NCBI GenBank assembly: GCA_026315105.1
Contig: CM048746.1
Coordinates: 141,590,730-141,654,729 of the forward strand
From: Locusta migratoria
Taxonomy: Eukaryota > Arthropoda > Insecta > Orthoptera > Acrididae
Length of the DNA: 64,000 bases
Direction of reading: 5' to 3'
This document shows positions 10,716-23,300 of the stretch, one piece after another (the first letter of the stretch is position 1; every line of letters starts with the position of its first letter). The translations under genes and the position numbers were made by a program. The notes beneath the pieces were generated by a model that searched no databases, was not told the DNA's origin, and saw only the letters and a list, made by a program, of their open reading frames with translations.

Positions 10716-13700
10716 CTATAAATAAAAATGAAACTATGACATTGCCCAGAACAACAACATAAATATGCACAACAAACACACAAATGGTACATGATAGCTG
10801 GGGACAAACAAACAGTTAAAAACGATTCTTCATTGTCAAAAAGAAAATATAATGGATTTACTACCAAAATGTAAAACTGGCAATACACAGTTACAACAGA
10901 CAAACTGATATCCTCTGACTAAAATAGTACAGTTCGTCTTCATCACTTTTTGAAAACATCAGCTGGTAGATCACTCTTTCAAATATATATACACAGAAAC
11001 TTAACAGGTAGGTCACTTTTGTCTGGGCAAAAGTTAAGATAAGGACATAACAGCTAGCACATAAAGACGGTTATGCACAAAGAATTTTGAGACAATTTTA
11101 CTAATGTCACTACCATGTTGTTCACTTTTAGTCTACTGCCATCTGCCACTAGCATCACATCGTTCAGAGCATTAAGTAGCGTAATTTAATTTGTGAACAC
11201 ATTCACTACTTGTCAGTTTCTTAAATTATGTTAGTGCTTCTGTTTTTCTAAGAGCTTTATTCTGGCGTGTTCTGCAAATTTCATTAAACCTTCTGTTTTA
11301 AGAGTTTTGAACAGTGGAGGGGAGTACTTATCACAGCTCAGTCAGCTACAGGCCGTCATTAGTAAAGCACTAGTGTAGTAGTGAATCGAACTATTTAGCA
11401 GCTGTCTTTGTTTTCAAGCTAGGCATTTCAGTAGCAGAGGTAGGATGGATAGTGTGTGTGTGCGTGCTGTGCGTGGACGCAGGACGACTTGGCCACTGCT
11501 CGCGAACAGTGAAACATGGTTTTGGCCCCGGTCAGTTATCTCCATACTGCTACTTTAGGATGTAGCGGCAGTGGACAGTCTCTAGTGTTGCATGGGGCAC
11601 CTCACGCGTGGCATGGACCATCCACACACTCTACTGCAGCGGCACCATCATGTGCACTGGACACAGTTGACCCACCATTTCCGCAGGGTGAGTGGCGGGT
11701 AGCACATTTGCATCGCTCGAGACGGAGGGCCAATATGGAGGCTAGTCGTATGGCATCACATGTTCGTCCTACAAGTGATCAGGTCGCCTGTCCTTCAGCA
11801 GAGTCTGAGCAGGTACACAGGACGGAAAGGTGTGTTAGTGATGGGAGCTCCGGTAGGGTCCAGGGCCAGAAAGAAGTCCAATATGCATTCAGTATTTATG
11901 TCGGGGAGGAAAGGGGGGGGGGGGCTTCATCTGAAATGTGGAGGCAGCCTTGCCAGTGACTAGTGAGTGGGGTGCAGTTGTCTGCAAGTTGTTGCTCATG
12001 TCGGCACTAATGACTTCTGTCGCTTAGGTTCTGAGAACATTCTCAGATCATTCAGATTGCTGGTGGAATTGGTGAAGATGGCTGGCCTTGTACGTGGAGT
12101 GCAAGCAGAAGTTTCAATTTCCAGCAATGTTCCCAGAGTGGATCGGGGTCCTTTGGTTTGGAGCCCAGTGGAGGGTCTCGACCAAAGGCTTCGCTGACTC
12201 TCTGACAGTCATGGCTGCAGATTTCTGAGCCTGCATTATCAGGTGGGTAATTGTAGGGATCCCCTTGATAGTTCAGGCGTGCACTACACAAAGGAAGCAA
12301 CTACTTTGGTAGCAGAGTACTTGTGGAGAGCACATGGATTTTCTTTAAGGCTAGGCAATAGTTCTGATGAACATTCATGTATCTATATACAGATAGTGAA
12401 ATCAGTTCGCATTCAGAAGAACTCTTCAACTTTGAAAACATTAATAGTAAATTTTGATAGTATTAGAAACAAAGTTCCAAAATTTACTGCATTGCAGGAA
12501 AGTTGCCACACTCAAATAATCCTTTGGGACTGTCTGCTAAATCCCAACGTTGGAAGCTCCGAAAAATTTAGTGAAGAATGGGATGTATATTGCAAAGATA
12601 GGTAAGGTAATCAGTCCATAAAAATATTCCTTCTACTGAGCTCTAAGTTGAGAGTCAGTGTGAGGTTATCTACACACATTTAACAGGTATAGGAAAAATC
12701 AAGTTAATAGTTGGGTGTTCTCTCACCGGCCACTCAGTTCCACTACCACAGTGCTAGAGTCATTCAAAGAAAGTATACAATCAGTAATGCGAAGGTACTC
12801 TGACCATGCATTATTAGTCTGAGGCTACTTCAACCTACAGAGTATAGACTGGAACTAATAAAAGTTCAAATAAAAGCAATTATCTGCATCAGTCACATGT
12901 TTTTATTTCTCCCACGACACTTTTCGACAGTTTACACTCTCATCTTCATGTGGAACAATGGTTTTTTTGCTTACATTGATCCTGCCAGGATACAGCCAGT
13001 TATTATTTTGGGTTTGATTTTGAATTTGTTCCAGTGTATATAACTCTGTAATTTTTCACACATTAACATTTCAGTAAAACTAAACACACTTGGCAAGAAA
13101 CAAAACTTGGTTCACGCACAGTGTGTGTAGTTTTACTGAAACGTTAATGTGTGAAAAATTACAGACTTATAAACTGGAACAAATTCAAAATGAAACTCAA
13201 AATAATAACTGGCAGGAACAAAGTAAGCAAAAAACCATTGTTCTACCTGAAGATGAGAGTGTAAACTCTCGAAACGCGTCATGGGGGAAATAAAAATAAG
13301 TGACTGATGCACATAATTGTTTTTATTTGAACTTTTATTGTCATCAACAGTCACAGTCCTTTACCACAGTCCAATATGGACTATATAAGGCTGGACTGGG
13401 ATGCCTATGTTTTCACTACATGGGGCACAGAGAAGGAGTCTTGTGATATATTGTTGAGCACATTTTGAGAACACTGCTTTGAGCAGCTAAACCACATCCC
13501 CCGCACAATGGAAACATTTTGCACATTATAGCTATGAATGCACCACACCCTGTCTGTGATGTCATTGTAGAGACAGGGCTGAGTAATCATGATATCATAG
13601 CAACAATGGCTACCGAAGTTAATGAATCAGTCAAGAAGCCTAGAAGAGAATTTATGCTCAAAAGAGCAGAAAAGCAGGAATATATGGACACTGTTTAGTT

Positions 13701-16700
13701 CCTGTACAGTGGACTTAAGAGCAATTATGAACAAAATTTAAACCCATTGTAAATAAAGTGATGGGGAAATATGTGTTGACAAAGTGCATTAAGGATGGAA
13801 AATACCCACCGTGGTGTAACAGTAATATCCGAAAAATGCTGAAAATCATGTGTCTTTTGACACTTCTGCAATTCACACACTGTATATTTCTGCAGGTAAG
13901 ACAACCTTCAGATAAGACAAGGTACAAATTTTCATAGTTTAAGCATATATCTAGCCTATAAGATGACCCCCAAGTTACCGTATTTACCCGAATGCGAGCC
14001 ACACTTTTTTTCCAGTTTTTGGAATCTAAAAATACGCCTGCGGCTTAGATTCAGAGGCAAAGTTTATGAAAATGTTGTTGGCTTTTGTAATAGTTATTAG
14101 TAAATTAGTTATGTTGCTTGACACAGGCATTAATGAAAAGATGGCAACAGTTAACAACTAACTGCAGTTTATTAAACTTGCTTTTTCTTTGATGGATTAT
14201 AAAATCATAGATATAAATGAGGAAGATTAAAATTTATGTCTTACTGATTAAGAGGCATTAAAGATGAACTACAGGCTTACATTATATAAGGACAGGTAAA
14301 GAAACTGGCAATAAACTTATGAAATCATGGAATATGGTAGTTATTTTACCTTTATTACGTGAATCAAATTCCAATAAGAATTTTCTGTTAAGATATATAA
14401 TGCATGAAAAAATAGTCCACTGTCATGAAAAGAGCTGAACAGTGCAGAACGGGACAATATTGTTCCGTTTCTACCTTAATAATGAACCGGATCAAAGAAG
14501 ATCTCTTTGTAGTGAATTGGAAAGCTTTCCTATAGCACACCTGCAGATATCTTTAGTCACCTGACAACGACAACAACAATAACAATAACAGGAACTTACC
14601 GGCATTGTATTTCTGAAGAGCGGCTGATTACCATAAGGCATCTGTGTTAAGGCCTGTATCTTATCCTGAAGATCCGGGAACTCTCTGGCAGCTTGTGTTT
14701 GCCCAAAACTGCAACAAAAGCATAAATTAAGACAACTGCATTGACTTGTGAAGGAAACCAAGGACAAATTTGGATAAGAAATTTATGTTTAAAGAGAAGA
14801 AGTTAAAGCTCTGAGGTTGCCAATGACACTGTAATTCTGTTAGTGATGGCCAAAGACTTTAAAGGAGTAACTAAACAAGGTTCTACAATTAACTTTATTG
14901 ACTGCCTCTGTGGAAGATACATTTTACACATCAATGATGATTTATTCCATAATATGACAGCATACAACAATAGTGATTAATGGGTAAACATTTTGATATA
15001 TGTATCTGCAAACTGTGAAATTATTCATAACACAAAAGTTACACATGTGACATTCAAAATTAGAATTTTTGGTACATACGAAATAAGTATTGTCCTGGTG
15101 AGTTACGATACATTCATAATATAAATCCCAAAGAAGAATTTGAATAAATTACATTACTTTGGTTTATTAATTAAACGACTAGAAATTTATGAGACTTTAT
15201 TGTACTGATGGGCAGTGTCTTGTATGGATAGAATGGAGAATGTATTGAAGAGCCCAGAAGGGGAGGTGTGGACAATTGGGTGGATATAGGAATGTGGGTA
15301 TGGAAAAGTTTTAAGAAAATTATGTGCCCGTGGTGAGAAATATTAAGAAGAACCCTTACTTTAATAGCAGTGACTAATAAAAATGGGATTGGTCATAAGT
15401 CAGGATTCACTGATAGTTGTTTCTTAATAGCCATAATTTCCAATAATGTTAATTTTCTGTCATATTTCCCCTATAGAGTACATCATATTTAATGTTGTAC
15501 AAATGACATTCATTCATATCATGATCAAAGGTAGACTCTTTCATTTTCAGTCTCCACCTCTCCATGTTCTTTCAGTGTAAATACGAACCATTATTGACGA
15601 GTCATACCATATGCTAATCTCATTGGCAATTCTGGCCTTTTAAAGCTGAAAAGTAAGTTCATTGACAAGGGTAACTACAAATATACATTTTCTCAGTTAA
15701 CAACTCCATTTCCGAGATTCATTAAAGCTTGAAAAGATTCTGCAATAATAAAACATTTTTCCTCATACAACATCGGATAGTGACCAGTGTAAAGAATCTT
15801 ACAAGAACAACAGCTACCATTACACAGCCACTGTAGTGCACTTTGAGGGAACCAAATCTACATCTACATACATACTCCGCAATCCTCCATAAGTGCATGG
15901 CGGAGGGTTACACTGCACCACTACTAGGCATTTACTTTCGTATTCCACTCCCAAATAGAATGCCTATATGTCTCTGTATGAGCCCTAATTTCTTTTATCT
16001 TGTCTTTGTGATCATTACTCAGAATTTAAGTAGGCAGCAGGAAGATCGTTCTAAACTCAGCTTCAAATTCCAGTCCTCTCAATTTCCTCAACAGAATTTC
16101 TCAAAAAGAATATCTTTCCTCCAGCAATCCCCAGTTGAGTTCCCGGAGCATTTCCGTGACTTGCACATTTGGCGAATCTACCAGTAATGAACCTAGCTGC
16201 TCGCCTCTGAACTGCTTCTATGTCTTCCTTCAAACTGATCTGCTGCGGGTCGCTAACACTTGAGCAATACTCAAGACGCGGTCGTACAAGCATTTTACAT
16301 GCAATCTCCTTAACATATGAAGTATATCTTCACAAAATATACTTATTCTCATATAGAAACTAACTTTTTTCATTTCTACACAATTTCTTCAGTTTCAGCA
16401 AATGATTTGCATTACACTGGAGGGATGAATTGTACTCCTATCATTTCAGTGACTGATGTAGACATAAAAAAATCTCTCATTTATGTCTTAGTGTTATAAG
16501 AGTCACTTCAATCTCTAACTCAGAAGTCAATTACTGCTACTTACTTTGTATTGTTGGCACCTCCGAGGAGAGGATTAGACAGTGCTGTTCCAAGTCCAAT
16601 GCCAGTATTGGTGCCAAAACCAGAAGATCCAAATGTGCCTGTGCCAGAACCAAACAGACCAGTTGGTTTGGTTGACTGTCCAAATAGAGACTGTCCTGTC

Positions 16701-17294
16701 CCAAGACCTAGACCAGTACCTGTAACCAAAAATACGTCTTTATCAAAAGGCATCAACAACGTCAACCAAATTTCTTAAAAATGATACACAAAAGTTTTCA
16801 GAAGTTTATACTTTGTTTGTCAGATAGTGAGAAGCAAAGAGAAATGGGACAGAAGGGAAAGCTTATCTATAACCTCATAACCTAGGTGTGTAAACCTTTA
16901 CTATTGGCAGTACCAAACTACGGCGAGTACTGGCCTGCCACTATCTCTTTTTCATATCATTTTCAAATCACAGTAGAGAATTTCCATAATTGATTGAAAT
17001 TTCTTATAAATAACTTAATAATAATGTGTAGATAGGAAACAACTCACCGTAAAGACGAACATTGAGCTGCCGACAGAAACAAATAAAAGACACACAATTC
17101 TAAATTTTCGGGCGCTGCCTTCCTCAGAAAAAGAACACTAAATTGCGTGAGTGTTCTATTTTCTGAAGAAGGCCATGGCCAATAGCTGAAAGTGTTGTAT
17201 GTGTGGGTCTTTTGTATGTGCCTGTTGCAGCTAGTCGCCACGTCTTTGCAGTGAGTTGTAAACTGTCCTTATTACATTATTAAATATAGATATG

Positions 17295-17328
<34 letters not shown>

Positions 17329-20300
17329 CAGGAGAGATTTAGGATAGAGGTAGGAACAATTATCATACTTTGCAGGTGGTGTGCAATCGAGTCTCATGTG
17401 AGGTATTGCCACATTTACCACAAGTGACATTTTCCTCGCAAGCCAGGGTGGTGCACGCAAAGCGCTGACACTTAAAAAGGTGCATCATATTAGGAACAAA
17501 TGGCCTTACCTTTAATAGAAAAAATCCTGCTTTCACGTCATTTAGGAGTTGTCGACTGTTGAAAGTGACAATGGAGAACTCAGATTTATTAAGTGTTCCA
17601 TCCACCCTTTTCATAATTTTCTAGATGTGAACAACAACTTCTGCAGGCTACTCTGCCTCCAGTTTATCAATTGGGAAGGCCACCAAATTCCTACACAAGA
17701 CTATGCCTTTACTATAATTCAAGGTACTATGCAGCACCATTTCTATTGGATACTCCCCAAGGCACTTCACATTTTTAAGGTTCACTGCCTGCTGTTATTT
17801 GGAAGTTTTCACAAGCAGAGTACCATTCCGCAACCGCTTAAAAGATTTCAATGTTCACGCAATGCCTTCTCAATTCTTGTTAATTTAGAATGGCAAAATT
17901 TTTAAATGATCCCTCTATTCTCTCCACTATTAAACCATGTTCTGGGTTGCAGAATGTGCACTTTCACTCTGTGGGGGGGGGGGGGGGGGGGAGAGATGAG
18001 GAAAACCTGTGTATTGAGGACTGGATACGCAAACCATCTTTTTTGGAGTGGCTGTTCCTCCCCCCCCCCTCCCACTGTCCCCCTGTGGTACACCTCCCCC
18101 CCCCCCTCCCACTGTCCCCCTGTGGTACACCAATCCCACTAAGAGGTGGAAAAGAAAACGTTGGAGGATCCATGCTCGTCACAAGAACAGCTAGGGAACT
18201 AAAAGTCCACCTACATAGAGCTCCATATGCTTAGGTAAGCCTTCTACAACTGAGGTTCGGCAGTATATGTTCCACCACCACACTGCATGGCGGTCAATGA
18301 AGCATACCCAGTGAACAGAGATAAATTGGGACAAGGTGACAGAATAGAGGGGACAAAAATATTTAACTGTGTAACTCAATACTTCTGCATGAAGGAAGCA
18401 TGAATTTTATTGCCCCTATTACATAGAGCTTTGATGTGTGCAGTTAGTCAGTTTGTACTCATAAACTGGACTCAAAGTGGACCAGATACTAGTATCTATG
18501 TTAGTTAAAATTATTTGGATTTTTACATATATTAAGGACTGTGCTTGCTTCTGCCATTTTTACAATGTTCATTCGTGTGTTATTTTTACCGATGTGTGGT
18601 TGTTTCTTCACCAATACTTTTTCATGCTTTTGAAAATGGCATAAGTCAAAAAACATCAGTACCAAAGGTAATAGGACATGTTTTTGTGCACATATTTTCT
18701 TCTTTCAAATCATATGTGAATATCTTGCTTTATAGTGTCACTTATGATACTGTATTAGAGTACGGTACCATAGTGCAACATTTACAAAATTAGCAAGCCT
18801 ATTTAAAAATAGGACTGCACAAACATTAAAAAAAACTACTGACACAAAATATCTTAAGCTGATTAATGATGCTCCAAAGTTTAGCACAGATAGAGAGACA
18901 AGCATTTAATATCAAATATTCAATCATCTTACAGATTGCCTTCCACTCCAAACATTAGGACATGAAAATCTTGTGGACTTTGGTAAGAAACTTTTAGAGT
19001 GAAAGGGCAGAGATTTTGGGAACCCATAAGAACTGTACTTCTTTAGAAGTCACACCCCCAAATCTTTTACTTGATACTATAGAGCACAGTTTCAAAACCA
19101 GCACTCTAATGACCTCACTGTTAACAAGGAAAAAAATTGTCATCTATCTCTCTTAAGACTAACTACCACCTGCTCAAAAAACACCAGTGTCAAATGTTTT
19201 AAAATGTTCACAGGCCTTGTTTCAATTCATGGGGAAAATACAATTCTGTATATCATTATTGAGAAGTATACATTATCTGATAACAGAATTTAAAGAGCCT
19301 GTGGAATTTACCAGGAGATGACATGAAAGGCACTAGTATGAAAGTAGGCAGGAGTATTATGTTGCCAGTGAAGAAGCAGTAACAACAGAACTGACCCAAA
19401 TCCCATCTCCTTATTTTCCTACCTTTCTGCAGTTTTTTCAGTTTCAGCCAACAGTTCATGACCAATAAGTTATGGTCAGAGTCTATATCTGCCCCTGGGT
19501 ATGTCATACAGTTTAAAACCTGGTTCTGAAATCTATGTTTTAGCATTATAAAATCTACCTGATACCTTCCGGTGTCTCCTGGTCTCTTCCACGTATACAA
19601 CCTTCTTTTGTGATTCTTAAACCAGGTGTTTGTTACAATTAAATCGTGTTTCATGCAAAATTCTACCAGCCAACTTCCTCTTTCATTCCTTTTGCCCAGT
19701 CCATATTCACCTACTATTTTTCTCTCTCTCTTCCTTTTCCTACTACCGAATTCCAGTCTCCCATCACAATTAAGTTTTCATCTCCCTTAATTGTCTGAAT
19801 AATTTCCTTTAACTCCTCAGACATTTCTTCAATCTCCTCAATCATTGGCAGAGCTAGTTGGCATATAAACCTGTGCTACTGTTGTCGGTGTTGGCTTCCT
19901 ATGTATTTGGACAATGATAATGCGATCACTGTGCTGCTCATAGTAGTTTACCCACACTCCTATCTTCTTATTCATTATCAGTCCTACTCCTGTAATACCC
20001 CCAACTGATTTTGTATTTATAATCCTGTACTCACCAGACCAGAAATCTGGTTCATCCTGCCACCGAACTTCACTAATCCCCACTATATCGAACTTCAACC
20101 TATCCATTTCCCTTTTTAAATTTTCTAATTTTCCTACCCGATTAAAGAATCCAACATTCCATGCTCTGATCCATAGAATGCCAGTATTGTCCTTCCTGAT
20201 GACAACATCCTCCTGAGTAGTCCCTGCACGGAGATCTGAATGGGGGACTATTTTACCTTGGGAATATTTTACCCAAGAGGATGCCGTCACCATATGTTCA

Positions 20301-23300
20301 TACAGTAGAGCTACATGTCCTCGGGAAAAGTAATGGCTGTAGTTTCCCCTTGCTTTCAGCTGTTCGCAGTATCTGTGTAGCAAAGCCACATTAGCTAATG
20401 TTACAAGGCCAGCTCAGTCAATCATCCAGACAGTTTCCCCTGTAACTACTGAAAAGCTGCTGCCCCTCTCCAGGAACCACAAGTTTGTCTGACCTCTCCA
20501 CAGATACCCATCCACTGTGGCAGCACCTACGGTACGGCTATCTGTATCGTTCAGGCACGCAAACCATCCCACCTTGGCAATGTCTGTGATTCAGGTTAAT
20601 ATTGTTTGTAAATGTATCGGACCAAACTGTATGGTCATCAGTCCATTGCTTACAAACTACTTAAAACAAGGTAAACTATGTAGTGGTGTACAAGCCACTT
20701 CCCCCACTTCTCCAATACCTTGAGATACCCAAATAGTTATCAATTTATTTTAGTGAATTGATTAGGCGTGAAAAGAACAGCAGCTGCCACCAGAATCTGT
20801 TCATTTACGATTCTGGAGGTGGTGACAGCAGCAAGTGTCCTCGATATTATGTCTACCCAGTTAAAGATATATAAATGGAGTTCTTTGGAGAAAGTGTATA
20901 CTTAGAAGGTTGCTAAGAAGAAAAAGTTGTCGATTTTGATTTGTATTCTGTGTCTGACGTCTGTCAAGATATTTGTGTCATATTCCTATGTACTAATTGG
21001 TAGAGTAACTCCTTGAATATAAATAAATATGGAGTTAAATGTATAAAAGAGTGGTTTATTCTACAAATTACATAGATAAGTGAGAAATGATAAATTCATT
21101 TAGTAATTAATTAATGACTAAAAGTAGTTAGAGGCACAGCTATTGCTGGACCTCATTGTTTCAATACTTTCATATTTTGAACCTGAAAGGAAGATTTAAC
21201 AGAATTTCACTCTTCATAAAGAAGGACTGTCAGCTTGGAATTCATTAACTGGTGAATTACTAAGATCTACAAAAGTAACTATCACACTGCTTATGTTGAA
21301 AGTTATTCAAGTCAGGGTCAGGCAGCCGTGATAGTTCAACTAACCTAAGGACAACACCCCTCCCCCCAATGCCCCAGGGAGGACTCGAACCTCCGATGGT
21401 GAGCCAGGTAATACTATCAGTTAATTACTGTGACGTATAAATCACATACAACTTACCTAGTGTGCTGTTTGTAGATGTTTGAAACCCAAATCCTGTTGTA
21501 CTTGGTTTGAAAGTGTTGTTCTGGCCAAATAGGGGTGTAGACCCTGTAGTGCTGGTGTTGCTGAAAAGTCCTGTACCACCAGTACTACCAAAATTGGATG
21601 TTGATGTGCCAAACCCTCCAAAAGTTGGCACAGCAGGTTTTGAGAAGAGGCTGGACTGTGTTGTATTTTGGCCAAATGAAAATCCAGTACTAGTAGGGGC
21701 AGTGTTAAATGGAGTTTTGTTCTGACTGAAGATGCCAATATTCTGAAAGAAAACAATAATCACTTATACTATTTTCAAAATTAAAACATAGCAAAAAATT
21801 GAAATCAATTAATCCTTAAACCTATTAGATGTTGAGTCACAATTGAATTGGTTGGTGGATAAAGCAACTAAATTACTCTCTTACTTTCCAGGAGAGAAAA
21901 AAAAATTTTCTTTGTTAAACTATTCAACACAGCTTATTAAAATTTAAAAGATCTGTTGCATATCAACACATATACTGTAAATTAAATATTTTATACTTAT
22001 TCTAAAGTTATATAAGAAATGTTTGCAATTTGGATTTTAAGAACTCGTGCAAAATTACATGAGCTCCAAAACTGACATTTATCGAGTAACTAATTGAAAA
22101 TTATCTTTAACTAAACATAAAAGCAAATAACAAATACACCTATTTTCTGAATAGTACATATTGCGATGTGTCTTCACATGTGGTTCAACTATTCCAATAT
22201 CGGCACACACAAAAAGAATAATAATTTTGCATCTTCTATGTGGATTAACTAAACCAATTTCTGAATACAGTAAAACCTCTTATTTACGTTCCTGGATTTT
22301 AAGTTTTCCCGCCATTTACACCATTTTCTGTCAGTCCCGTCAAATTTCCTATGTCACTTTTCCTGTGTTTTACGTTTTTTGAAACCGCGTTCCTGAAGAA
22401 AACATGACATAATTGACATAAATTGATGCTGGCACGGCTTTCGCTTTATAGTACAGTGTTTATAAACCTTACGCACTCAAGTTTCTTGTCACTTTGCATT
22501 TATTCAAACGTATCTTGTGCGTTTGCCACCACACCGATCATCAGATTGGCTTTGTTTACACAACTGGTAGTTTTTCATGCTTTGCACAGTGCGTTTCGAG
22601 AATTTATTCTTCTTGTGAAATGCAAATATTTAAGTATTTTTTGTGACTTTCGTAAACGGTGAGACAGATGGCTCCCATGTGTATGTTTTCCTGCACATTG
22701 AAGGGGACACGGTATATTATAACCTAAAAATAAATAAATAAATAAAAAAATATAACAGCGATAATAGTGTGAGATGCCGAACCTCTGCAAACGTCACAAA
22801 AATACTTATGCAGATATTTGCACTCAAGAATGCGAATAAATTCTTGTATAGAGTCATATGAAACAATGAAAAAAATAAAAAGAATGGAACTTGTGTAGTT
22901 TTACTACGTAAACTATTAATGTCGGTTAAAAGCCTGCTGAGAAATCTTTTATGATGAATGAAATTACATTAACATTGTCTACTTCCCATAAAATTACCTG
23001 TTCCAGTTTCGCCTGGCACTTTAAATGGTAAAAATTTGCATAACCTTTAGTATATATTGTATATTCCCGCAGATAAGATGACCTTCAGATAAGAAGAGGT
23101 ACAAATTTTCATCAAAATTTTATAGTTTAAGCGTATTGTTTTCCAGTTTTGGGGATTCAAAATTCACCTGTGGTTTACATTCAGAGTCTAAGCTTCAGGA
23201 AGTTCCCAAAAATGCTGCTAGAAGCCACCACAAGTAGGTTTCGTGTGGATTTCACCCTTTGTTGCAGTTGTAGAAACTGCAGCAGCCTGCCATATGTTTG

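Noticed and set aside
16551..16778. Plus-strand Pro/Val-rich frames opposite Nup98 exons (also 21507-21725, 43458-43676)
   Set aside because: Antisense shadows of FG-repeat codons; they end at the exon boundaries by chance and lack their own signals.
19838..20389. Apparent host gene with endonuclease/exonuclease/phosphatase domain
   Set aside because: The frame breaks, has several relatives in the window and matches RTE LINE endonucleases. The craniofacial development protein 2-like label often used for such copies is a transposon artefact.
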